Shown piece by piece: positions 1 through 6,030 of a stretch of 6,035 nt of DNA. How positions within the stretch are numbered: the first letter of the stretch is position 1; each line of letters starts with the position of its first letter. Below the pieces are notes generated by a model. It was not told the origin of the DNA. It did no database searches and saw only the letters and a program-made list of their open reading frames with translations. Position numbers and translations under genes: made by a program. The stretch lies in contig NZ_JAUSCC010000133.1 in NCBI RefSeq assembly GCF_030651745.1, forward strand, positions 1 to 6,035. Reading direction: 5' to 3'. The stretch comes from Methylophaga sp. GTDB lineage: Bacteria; Pseudomonadota; Gammaproteobacteria; Nitrosococcales; Methylophagaceae.

Positions 1-73
<73 letters not shown>

Positions 74-88
74 CGAAAGGAAGCGCAT

Positions 89-138
89 ACTATAGGGATT
101 GAGATTTTCTGTGTCAACAGAATATTTAAAAATAATTA
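89..138 (-). promoter_or_regulatory. Strong sigma-70 promoter with UP-like element for tRNA-Ala
   Basis: On the minus strand, a perfect -35 TTGACA (117-112) lies 17 bp before TATAGT (94-89), which matches the -10 consensus at 5 of 6 bases. Positions 121-138 are an uninterrupted 18-base A/T tract, which falls at about -39 to -56, where an UP element binds the alpha subunit. Between the -10 and the expected start (about 81-85) is a GCGC block, as in stringently controlled stable-RNA promoters. This leaves a leader of only about 10 bases before the tRNA. Stringent and growth-rate control are inferred from these features. Confidence 0.88.
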
Positions 139-154
139 CACATAGTCTGCTTGG

Positions 155-180
155 GTACACGGGGAAACGGGGATATGTAC
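155..180. repeat. Two tandem ACGGGGA units flanked by GTAC
   Basis: The heptamer ACGGGGA occurs at 159-165 and again at 167-173, a period of 8 bp. The pair is bracketed by GTAC at 155-158 and 177-180. It lies in the divergent intergenic region about 40 bp upstream of the -35 of the tRNA promoter and about 85 bp upstream of the candidate lptD promoter. Closely spaced direct repeats can be a tandem protein-binding site. I do not recognise a regulator for this motif, and so short a repeat may be chance. Confidence 0.3.
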
Positions 181-264
181 TCATAGCTGTAATGAGTGAA
201 TATGGCTAAGTTATTGATGAATGGTAAATATATCATTGCGGAGCTACTTAATTAGATAGGAGAT

Positions 265-293
265 TTGATGAAAGCAGATTTCTATGCGATAAA
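265..293 (+). promoter_or_regulatory. Candidate extended -10 promoter for lptD
   Basis: TTGATG (265-270, 4 of 6 consensus) is followed after 17 bp by GATAAA (288-293, 4 of 6). The -10 is preceded by TG at 285-286 in the TGn position of an extended -10 element. Transcription would start near 300, giving a leader of about 53 bases that contains the hairpin at 318-337. No better sigma-70 pair was seen between 139 and 352. Neither hexamer is strong, so this is a reasonable candidate rather than a firm call. Confidence 0.4.
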
Positions 294-317
294 TTGGCAG
301 TTATTTATCGAATGGAA

Positions 318-337
318 ATGGCCGATTTTTCGGCCAT
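318..337 (+). promoter_or_regulatory. Perfect 8-bp hairpin in the lptD leader
   Basis: ATGGCCGA (318-325) and TCGGCCAT (330-337) are exact reverse complements separated by TTTT, with 5 G-C pairs in the stem. The stem ends 15 bases before the lptD start codon, and the weak ribosome-binding sequence AAGG (339-342) begins one base later. There is no T-run after the stem, so it is not an intrinsic terminator. It could be an RNA structure affecting lptD translation or mRNA stability, or a palindromic protein-binding site in DNA. The sequence alone does not decide between these. Confidence 0.55.
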
Positions 338-352
338 CAAGGCTGCCCGGGG

Positions 353-2629
353 ATGTTGATGCGCAAACTGATGATTTTATCTGCAGGTATTGTTTCCTGT
401 TTTGCTCCTCTTGTTTCTGCAGAGTCTTATCATGTGCCAAGTCATTGCCCCCGTCCGGATGCCAATTTTTTCCTACCCGAAGATGCGCTTACTGATGAAA
501 GTGAGATAGATTTTAAGTCTGATACAGCTCAGCTGGTTGATTTAGGAACCTCTGTTTTCACAGGTAAAGTGGATGTACGTCGTGGAGGGCAGCAGTTAAA
601 TGCCAACCGTGCTACTTACAATCAAACCAGCGGAATGGTCACGGCACAAGGTGATGTGCGTTTACGTGATAGCCAGATGTCGATTTTTGGAGATCAGGCG
701 GAATGGGATCTGAATGAAGATCGCGGCACGCTGATTGATGCCAAATATCAAATGAAACAGATGAATGCTCGGGGCGAAGCGACTCATGTGAATCGTCAGG
801 GTATGCAATCTACCCATTTGAAAAACGCTATCTATACAACCTGTATGGAAGATGACGATTTCTGGAAGTTAAAAGCTAATGAGGTTGACCTGGATCATGA
901 AGAAGGCGTTGGCCGGGCTTATGGTGTAGTACTGCGCATGATGGATGTTCCAGTATTTTATACGCCTTATATCAGTTTTCCGATAAGCGATGAGCGTAAA
1001 TCCGGTTTTCTTATTCCTTCTATCGGCAATTCAAATGACACCGGTTTTGATGTCAGTACACCTTACTACTGGAATATCGCACCAGATAAAGATGCAACGC
1101 TGACGCCGCGCTATATGTCAGACCGTGGATTAATGCTAATTGGTGAGTACCGTTATCTGACTTCTCAGTCTGAAGGATTAATTGATGCAGGCTTTCTCGC
1201 CAATGACAATTTGCGTAGTGATGGTGATGAAATCAATCCGAACTATAACGATGCTAGGAAACATTTTTCGTTTCAACAAGAGGGGCGTTATGCCAGACGC
1301 TGGCGAACACAAGTTGATTATAACTATGTTTCCGATCGCGCTTATCTAGAAGATTTTAGCGGTAATTTAAGTTTAAGTAGTACTACCCATTTGAATCGAC
1401 TTCTCAGTGTCAATTACAGTGGGGATATATGGCGTTTTGGTGCCAGAGTTCAGGGTTATCAAAACCTTTTAGAGGACGTGCAAAATCCTTATCAACGTTT
1501 ACCCCAATTGACGTTAAATGGATTATTGCCTGATCAAGCCTATGGTTTGAGCTATGAATTTAATTCTGAATTGACGGTTTTTGATCACAATGAGTTAGTT
1601 ACAGGCCAACGATTGAATATGGAGCCCGGGGTCAGTTTACCAATGGGCACGGCAGGATTTTTTGCGACCCCACGAGTTGCGTTAAAGCAAAGTTACTATT
1701 CCCTGGACAACTTGCGTGCCCAATCTCAATTTGATGAAAGCTCAATTAGCCGGACCTTGCCGGTGGTGAGTCTGGATAGTGGTCTGATTTTTGAAAGACC
1801 GATGAGTATTGCTGGTAACAAAATGATCCAGACTTTAGAGCCAAGAGCGTTCTATCTTTATATTCCATATCGTAATCAGGATGATATTCCACTATTTGAC
1901 ACTAATCTTCGTACTTTTGGTATGGGCAGCATGTTCAGCCATGACAGGTTTACCGGTCCAGACAGGATTGGTGATGCAAATCAAGTGACTGTTGGATTAA
2001 CCAGCCGGTTTATCAATGAAGAAACAGGACGTGAAAAGTTAAGAATGACTTTGGGGCAGATTCAGTACTTTTCTGATCGCAAGGTAAATTTACGACCTGA
2101 TGCCCGAGAAACCAGCTCTGATTCAGATTATATTGCTGAAGCAGTTGCCAGTATCACGCAAGAATGGGCACTGGCCGGACAAATCCAATGGGATCCAGAT
2201 ACTACCCAATCTAGTATGTCATCTCTGCAATTACGTTACCGTAGCGATGACGGAGGTGTATTTAATATTGCCCATCGTTACCGACGCGATGATGGTGAGA
2301 ATCGGTTTCCGCTAGAGCAGATTGATGTCTCTGGCAGTGTGCCAATTAATGACCGGTGGAGCGTTATTGGACGTTATTATCGTTCATTAAGGGATAGTAC
2401 GACACTCGAATCGTTAGCGGGTTTTGAATATCACAGCTGTTGTTGGGCTACCCGCATCGTTTACAGAGATTATGTTAAGGACACTGACTTTATTAATAAT
2501 GTTAATAGTGGCATTGGTGGTGAAAATCGCACAAAAGCCATCTATTTTGAAATTGAACTGAAAGGTTTGGGCCGCTTCGGTAAAAAATCAGAAAGTCTGC
2601 TGGAAAATAGCATCATGGGATATGAATAA
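353..2629 (+). CDS. lptD: LPS assembly outer-membrane barrel LptD
   Basis: LptD (also called Imp or OstA) is the outer-membrane beta-barrel that, plugged by the lipoprotein LptE, moves lipopolysaccharide to the cell surface. At 758 residues it is close to the E. coli protein (784). A signal peptide runs over residues 1-23: basic start, hydrophobic core, VSA cleavage site. An LptA-like domain (about 53-165) accepts LPS from the periplasmic bridge, followed by the barrel (about 205-740). The conserved block PVFYTPYISFPISDERKSGF starts at residue 200. The mature protein has exactly four cysteines: C32, C164 and the adjacent pair C696-C697. These match the two inter-domain disulfides known in E. 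coli, so oxidative maturation is expected. An in-frame TAA at 290-292 bounds the start. ATG 353 has AAGG ten bases upstream; ATG 359 (residue 3) is an alternative preceded by GGGG at 6 bases. Both keep the signal peptide. Confidence 0.97.
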   Translation: MLMRKLMILSAGIVSCFAPLVSAESYHVPSHCPRPDANFFLPEDALTDESEIDFKSDTAQLVDLGTSVFTGKVDVRRGGQQLNANRATYNQTSGMVTAQGDVRLRDSQMSIFGDQAEWDLNEDRGTLIDAKYQMKQMNARGEATHVNRQGMQSTHLKNAIYTTCMEDDDFWKLKANEVDLDHEEGVGRAYGVVLRMMDVPVFYTPYISFPISDERKSGFLIPSIGNSNDTGFDVSTPYYWNIAPDKDATLTPRYMSDRGLMLIGEYRYLTSQSEGLIDAGFLANDNLRSDGDEINPNYNDARKHFSFQQEGRYARRWRTQVDYNYVSDRAYLEDFSGNLSLSSTTHLNRLLSVNYSGDIWRFGARVQGYQNLLEDVQNPYQRLPQLTLNGLLPDQAYGLSYEFNSELTVFDHNELVTGQRLNMEPGVSLPMGTAGFFATPRVALKQSYYSLDNLRAQSQFDESSISRTLPVVSLDSGLIFERPMSIAGNKMIQTLEPRAFYLYIPYRNQDDIPLFDTNLRTFGMGSMFSHDRFTGPDRIGDANQVTVGLTSRFINEETGREKLRMTLGQIQYFSDRKVNLRPDARETSSDSDYIAEAVASITQEWALAGQIQWDPDTTQSSMSSLQLRYRSDDGGVFNIAHRYRRDDGENRFPLEQIDVSGSVPINDRWSVIGRYYRSLRDSTTLESLAGFEYHSCCWATRIVYRDYVKDTDFINNVNSGIGGENRTKAIYFEIELKGLGRFGKKSESLLENSIMGYE

Positions 2630-2699
2630 AAACCTTATCAATACTCAACTTTCTAACGCCTAAATTTGTCAATGATTCTGATAAATACTTGATTGGCCG

Positions 2700-2729
2700 T
2701 TAGGTCATAATGCTTTGAACCGCTATAAT
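2700..2729 (+). promoter_or_regulatory. Candidate promoter for surA
   Basis: A perfect -10 TATAAT lies at 2724-2729 in the 133-bp gap between lptD and surA. The expected start near 2736 gives a leader of about 27 bases. The only base run at a suitable distance for a -35 is TTAGGT (2700-2705, 18-bp spacer), which matches consensus poorly. There is no TGn extension. An activator or a weak constitutive promoter would fit. No intrinsic terminator for lptD was seen in the gap, so surA is probably also reached by read-through from lptD. Confidence 0.5.
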
Positions 2730-2762
2730 ATCGGCCATCAATTTACGGAGTTTGTATAGTTC

Positions 2763-4028
2763 ATGATTAAATATTTGCTTGTCGGCGTGTTGCTTGCTAA
2801 CAGTGTATGGGCCGCACCGCTTGATCGTATTGTCGCTGTCGTGAATAACGAAGTGGTTTTAGACAGTGAGCTGGTTGAAATGGAGCAGACAGTTCGTCAA
2901 CAACTTCGCCAACGTAATGCCACTATTCCGTCTTCTGAAATTCTGCGACGCCAGGTGCTGGAACGGATTATTATGCAACGACTGCAAATTCAGCGAGCTG
3001 AGATGTCAGGTATTCGAGTCACCGACGATGCATTGAATGCTGCGATCAGACAGATTGCTGAAAGCAATAATTTAACATTACGTCAATTTCGTGATGCGCT
3101 GGAAAGCGATGGTTATGATTTTGCCGAATTTAGAGAAACTATTCGGGAAGAAATGGTCATTAATCGCTTACGTAAAAGCGAAGTGGAAGACTCAATAGTC
3201 GTTTCAGAACGTGAAGTTGATAGCTTTCTGGCAACACAAAATCTGCAGGGGGATTCAGAACAAGCTTTTCGACTGTTACATATTTTAGTTGCTTTACCTG
3301 ATGCGCCAGCACCCGAACAAGTTCAGGCAGCAGAGCAAAAATTAGCTGAAATTCAAGATTTGCTCAGACAAGGTGGTGACTTTTCCGAAGTTGCTGCCGG
3401 CTATTCTGATGGTCAAAATGCGCTAGAGGGCGGTGACTTAGGCTGGCGTAAGCAAGCGGAGTTGCCTACGTTATTTGCGAATGTGGTTCCTACTTTAGCT
3501 GTCGGTGAAGTCAGTGATGTGATTCGCAGTGGCAGTGGCTTTCATTTAGTTAAATTGGCTGAAAAACGCAGTGAAGAAACCCATCTGGTTAAACAGACTA
3601 AAGCTCGACATATTTTGATCAATACCAATGAATTAGTGACCGATGAAGTCGCTCAGAACAGACTTAATCAATTACGTGAACGAATTATGAATGGAGAAGA
3701 TTTTGCTGAACTAGCAAGAGCCCATTCTGAAGATACCGGTTCTGCAATTGATGGTGGTAGCCTTGGCTGGGCAAGTCCGGGGGTGATGGTTCCTGAATTT
3801 GAAGAAGTAATGAATTCTTTGTCAATTGGCGAAGTAAGCGATGTTTTTCAGAGTCGTTTTGGTTGGCATCTGGTTAGGGTTGATGAGCGTCGTGAACAAA
3901 ACATGGCGGATGAATTCAATCGAAACAAAGCACGTGAACAACTCAAACAACGTAAAATCGAAGAAGATCTTGAAAGCTGGTTAAGAGCCATGCGTGATGA
4001 AGCATATATCGAGTACCGCGACCTTTGA
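2763..4028 (+). CDS. surA: Periplasmic chaperone and peptidyl-prolyl isomerase SurA
   Basis: SurA escorts unfolded outer-membrane proteins, LptD among them, across the periplasm to the Bam complex. The protein has 421 residues (E. coli 428). It begins with a signal peptide cleaved after residue 17 (VWA, then APLDRIVAVVNNEVVL, typical of mature SurA). The helical N-terminal chaperone domain covers about 20-165. Two parvulin domains follow: P1 about 170-267 (LLHILV at 171-176, GGDLGW, GFHLV) and P2 about 281-375 (ARHILI, GGSLGW, GWHLV). A C-terminal helix (about 380-415) completes the chaperone core. Both paired histidines are present in each parvulin domain (173/261 and 283/369). An in-frame TAG at 2757-2759 leaves ATG 2763 as the start. 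The nearest Shine-Dalgarno, GGAG (2747-2750), sits 12 bases away, longer than usual. The stop overlaps the start of pdxA by 4 bp. Confidence 0.97.
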   Translation: MIKYLLVGVLLANSVWAAPLDRIVAVVNNEVVLDSELVEMEQTVRQQLRQRNATIPSSEILRRQVLERIIMQRLQIQRAEMSGIRVTDDALNAAIRQIAESNNLTLRQFRDALESDGYDFAEFRETIREEMVINRLRKSEVEDSIVVSEREVDSFLATQNLQGDSEQAFRLLHILVALPDAPAPEQVQAAEQKLAEIQDLLRQGGDFSEVAAGYSDGQNALEGGDLGWRKQAELPTLFANVVPTLAVGEVSDVIRSGSGFHLVKLAEKRSEETHLVKQTKARHILINTNELVTDEVAQNRLNQLRERIMNGEDFAELARAHSEDTGSAIDGGSLGWASPGVMVPEFEEVMNSLSIGEVSDVFQSRFGWHLVRVDERREQNMADEFNRNKAREQLKQRKIEEDLESWLRAMRDEAYIEYRDL

Positions 4029-5020
4029 GCAATATTCGCCGGATAGCACTCACCTCGGGAGAACCAGCAGGAATAGGACCAGATTTATGCATTCAATTGG
4101 CTCAGACTGCTCAGCAGGATGAGATTATTGTTATTGCAGATCCAGCCCTCCTTCAGCAACGTGCTGATGAGTTAAATCTTCCCGTATCATTAGTCCAATT
4201 TGATCCTGATATACCGGCTCAGGCTGGTGTCGCTGGCACAATAATCTATCTCCCCTGCAAATTAACTGAAAAAGTAATTGCTGGACAACTCAATACCGCA
4301 AATGCAGCTTATGTTCTGCAAACCTTGCAAACGGCATTAGATGGCTGTCTCGACAATACATTTGATGCTGTCGTGACCGCGCCTGTTCACAAAGGTGTGA
4401 TTAATGATGCACAGGTTGCGTTTAGTGGACATACCGAGTTCTTTGCCGACGGAGCCGGAGTTGAAAAAGTTGTCATGATGCTTGCAACACCAGAGCTTCG
4501 CGTAGCTTTAGCCACTACCCATTTACCAATGCGTGATGTTGCAGATGCCATTAGTCAGGACAGTCTGATAAAAATCATGCAAATCCTGTCTGACAGTTTG
4601 CAGCATGACTTTGGATTAAAGCAGCCACGTATTGCCGTTTGTGGATTAAATCCACATGCCGGTGAGGGGGGGCATCTGGGAACGGAAGAACAATCAACTA
4701 TCGAACCGGCAATAAAACTTATGCAACAGCAAGGTTATGATTTTACTGGCCCATGGCCAGCCGATACGATTTTTGTAAAGTCCCGTCTGGCCGATTATGA
4801 TGCCGTGCTGGCGATGTATCATGATCAAGGTTTACCGGTTTTAAAACATCAAGGCTTTGGTGATGCCGTTAATATTACCCTTGGTCTTCCCTTTATTCGA
4901 ACCTCGGTGGATCACGGTACAGCTTTGGACCTTGCTGGTTCAGGTAAGGCGAGTTCGACAAGTTTACAGGCCGCCATCAACATGGCTGCAACAATGTCAT
5001 CCAATAAAAGTATGCTATGA
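4025..5020 (+). CDS. pdxA: 4-hydroxythreonine-4-phosphate dehydrogenase PdxA (TTG start)
   Basis: PdxA oxidises 4-phosphohydroxy-L-threonine with NAD(P)+. The product decarboxylates to the amino-ketone that PdxJ joins with deoxyxylulose phosphate to form pyridoxine phosphate. It is a cytoplasmic, metal-dependent dimer. The 331 residues compare with 329 in E. coli. Diagnostic blocks are TSGEPAGIGPD (10-20), VTAPVHKG, FSGHTEFF (133-140), GLNPHAGEGGHLG (207-219), MYHDQGL and the C-terminal SVDHGTALDLAG. H166, H211 and H266 occupy the metal-ligand positions known from the E. coli enzyme, with identical numbering. The start is TTG: an in-frame TGA lies at 3998-4000, and no ATG, GTG or other TTG occurs between it and the conserved GEPAGIGPD. 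The TTGA overlap with the surA stop and the lack of a good Shine-Dalgarno suggest translation coupled to surA. Confidence 0.96.
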   Translation: MSNIRRIALTSGEPAGIGPDLCIQLAQTAQQDEIIVIADPALLQQRADELNLPVSLVQFDPDIPAQAGVAGTIIYLPCKLTEKVIAGQLNTANAAYVLQTLQTALDGCLDNTFDAVVTAPVHKGVINDAQVAFSGHTEFFADGAGVEKVVMMLATPELRVALATTHLPMRDVADAISQDSLIKIMQILSDSLQHDFGLKQPRIAVCGLNPHAGEGGHLGTEEQSTIEPAIKLMQQQGYDFTGPWPADTIFVKSRLADYDAVLAMYHDQGLPVLKHQGFGDAVNITLGLPFIRTSVDHGTALDLAGSGKASSTSLQAAINMAATMSSNKSML

Positions 5021-5811
5021 ATGAATCACGTTCCTATCCAAAAGCTCGCAAACGTTTTGGTCAAAACTTTTTACATGATGAAGCCGTAATAGCCGATATT
5101 ATTGCGGCGATTTCTCCTCAAAAAGATCAACATATTGTCGAAATCGGGCCTGGTCGCGGGGCTTTGACTGCGTCATTATTGGAAGATGCCGGGCGGCTGG
5201 ATGTAATCGAACTGGATCGAGATTTGGTACCAATACTCGAAAAGCAGTTTAGTTCAGCGACCAATCTACACATTCATCAAGCGGATGCCTTGGAATTTGA
5301 TTTCAGTGCATTACCTCAGCAAGGTGAAAAACTCAGGGTAATTGGTAATCTTCCATACAATATTACAACCCCTTTATTGTTTCATTTACTCGAGCAGGCA
5401 GCATTGATTGAAGATATGTGCTTTATGCTGCAAAAAGAGGTTGTAGAGCGCATTTGTGCCGCACCAGGCAATAAAAGTTATGGTCGCTTGAGTGTAATGA
5501 TCCAGTATCAGTGTAAAGTCGAACAATTGTTTATTGTGCCTCCTACTGCTTTTGATCCTCCACCAAAGGTTGAATCGGCCATAATTTATCTACAACCAAG
5601 AGCCCAGTTTGTCGGCGGTGGTGTCTGTATAAAAACCTTGGGTAATTTAGTGACACAGGCATTTAGTCAACGCCGAAAAACCATCGCTAACACTTTGAAA
5701 AATAGTGTTTCCCCATCTGAGTTGGAGACGCAAGGTATAGATCCAAAACAGCGTCCGGAAACGCTATCTGTGGAACAATATGTGGCTTTGGCTCAATCTC
5801 TAAATGCTTAA
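5017..5811 (+). CDS. rsmA: 16S rRNA (A1518/A1519-N6,N6)-dimethyltransferase RsmA (KsgA)
   Basis: RsmA uses S-adenosylmethionine to dimethylate two adjacent adenosines in the 3'-terminal helix 45 of 16S rRNA late in 30S assembly. Its loss gives kasugamycin resistance in E. coli. Visible landmarks are ARKRFGQNFLHD (10-21), the SAM-binding VEIGPGRGALT (41-51), acidic motif II in VIELDRD (63-69), D90 in the QADAL segment, the catalytic NLPY (111-114), the block from FMLQKEVVERI through YGRLSV, and the C-terminal FSQRRKTIANTLKN. It has 264 residues (E. coli 273), mainly because of a shorter C-terminal tail. The ATG overlaps the pdxA stop as ATGA. An in-frame TAA at 5005-5007 excludes an earlier start, and AAAAG (5006-5010) is a weak ribosome-binding site. 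Coupling to pdxA is likely. The apaG gene often found next is not directly downstream here. Confidence 0.97.
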   Translation: MNESRSYPKARKRFGQNFLHDEAVIADIIAAISPQKDQHIVEIGPGRGALTASLLEDAGRLDVIELDRDLVPILEKQFSSATNLHIHQADALEFDFSALPQQGEKLRVIGNLPYNITTPLLFHLLEQAALIEDMCFMLQKEVVERICAAPGNKSYGRLSVMIQYQCKVEQLFIVPPTAFDPPPKVESAIIYLQPRAQFVGGGVCIKTLGNLVTQAFSQRRKTIANTLKNSVSPSELETQGIDPKQRPETLSVEQYVALAQSLNA

Positions 5812-5917
5812 AATAACCCTATGCTATATAAGCAAACACTTAAGTAGTGAATTGTTAACAGTTTAGAGCCTGTTCACAAAAAACGTAAATAGCAAATGAC
5901 ACTAATGTTTTCCTGTC
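5812..5917. other. Non-coding stretch after rsmA with small palindromes
   Basis: No coding region is evident. Three short dyads occur in a row: TGCT/AGCA (5822-5834), ACTTAAGT (5838-5845) and TGTTAACA (5853-5860). The last lies in a slightly larger imperfect palindrome. All are A/T-rich and none is followed by a T-run, so none looks like an intrinsic terminator. Where the operon transcript ends is not visible. The segment starting GAGCCTGTTCAC (from 5866) faintly recalls insertion-sequence ends, but no partner repeat was found. Confidence 0.4.
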
Positions 5918-5946
5918 TTGACACACTGTTTTTGCTGTAGTTAGAT
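5918..5946 (+). promoter_or_regulatory. Candidate promoter for the next gene
   Basis: A perfect -35 TTGACA (5918-5923) is followed after 17 bp by TTAGAT (5941-5946), which matches the -10 consensus at only 3 of 6 bases. Transcription would begin near 5953, leaving a leader of about 78 bases before the GTG at 6031. The strong -35 with a poor -10 leaves open an activator-dependent promoter or a chance -35. Confidence 0.4.
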
Positions 5947-6002
5947 ACACACAACCAATGAGACGCGCCGAGGTGTTGTGTGTCCTTTGGGACTTGAACA
6001 CA
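5947..6002 (+). promoter_or_regulatory. Leader with alternative inverted repeats
   Basis: ACACACAAC (5947-5955) is the exact reverse complement of GTTGTGTGT (5975-5983), with 19 bases between them. The right arm can instead pair downstream: TGTGT (5979-5983) with ACACA (5998-6002), or GTGTT (5973-5977) with AACAC (5997-6001), around a small GTCC/GGAC stem with a TTTG loop (5982-5993). The two foldings are mutually exclusive, as in attenuators or translation switches. The first arm lies at or before the estimated transcription start, so it may act only in DNA, as an operator dyad. No known riboswitch class was recognised. Confidence 0.4.
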
Positions 6003-6017
6003 TAATATAAATGACAC

Positions 6018-6022
6018 GAGGA
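6018..6022 (+). promoter_or_regulatory. Ribosome-binding site for the edge gene
   Basis: GAGGA lies 8 bases before GTG at 6031. It is the main support for a further gene starting there, and it is better placed than the ribosome-binding sites of surA, pdxA or rsmA. Confidence 0.5.
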
Positions 6023-6030
6023 ATTAAGCT

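Noticed and set aside
192..209. Short frame ATG 192 to TAA 207-209 (5 codons) upstream of lptD
   Set aside because: It is too short, lacks a convincing ribosome-binding site, and is expected by chance in A/T-rich DNA.
2100..2315. 71-codon open frame inside lptD on the same strand
   Set aside because: It lies wholly within the conserved barrel coding region of lptD, in another frame. It has no ribosome-binding site and no recognisable protein features.
2653..2703. CTAACG/CGTTAG inverted repeat after lptD as a terminator
   Set aside because: The arms are 6 bp with a loop of about 40 bases and no T-run follows. It does not have intrinsic terminator form.
353..5811. A hidden novel system, mobile element or CRISPR array within the gene block
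   Set aside because: All four genes are full length with family motifs intact and tightly packed. No spaced repeats, foreign-looking segment or unexplained long gap remains.
5838..5860. ACTTAAGT and TGTTAACA palindromes as an rsmA terminator
   Set aside because: They are short and A/T-rich, and no T-tract follows on the plus strand. They are better described as simple palindromes.
5862..5890. GAGCCTGTTCACAAA as the end of an insertion sequence
   Set aside because: The resemblance is from memory only. No matching inverted copy, target duplication or transposase is visible in the window.
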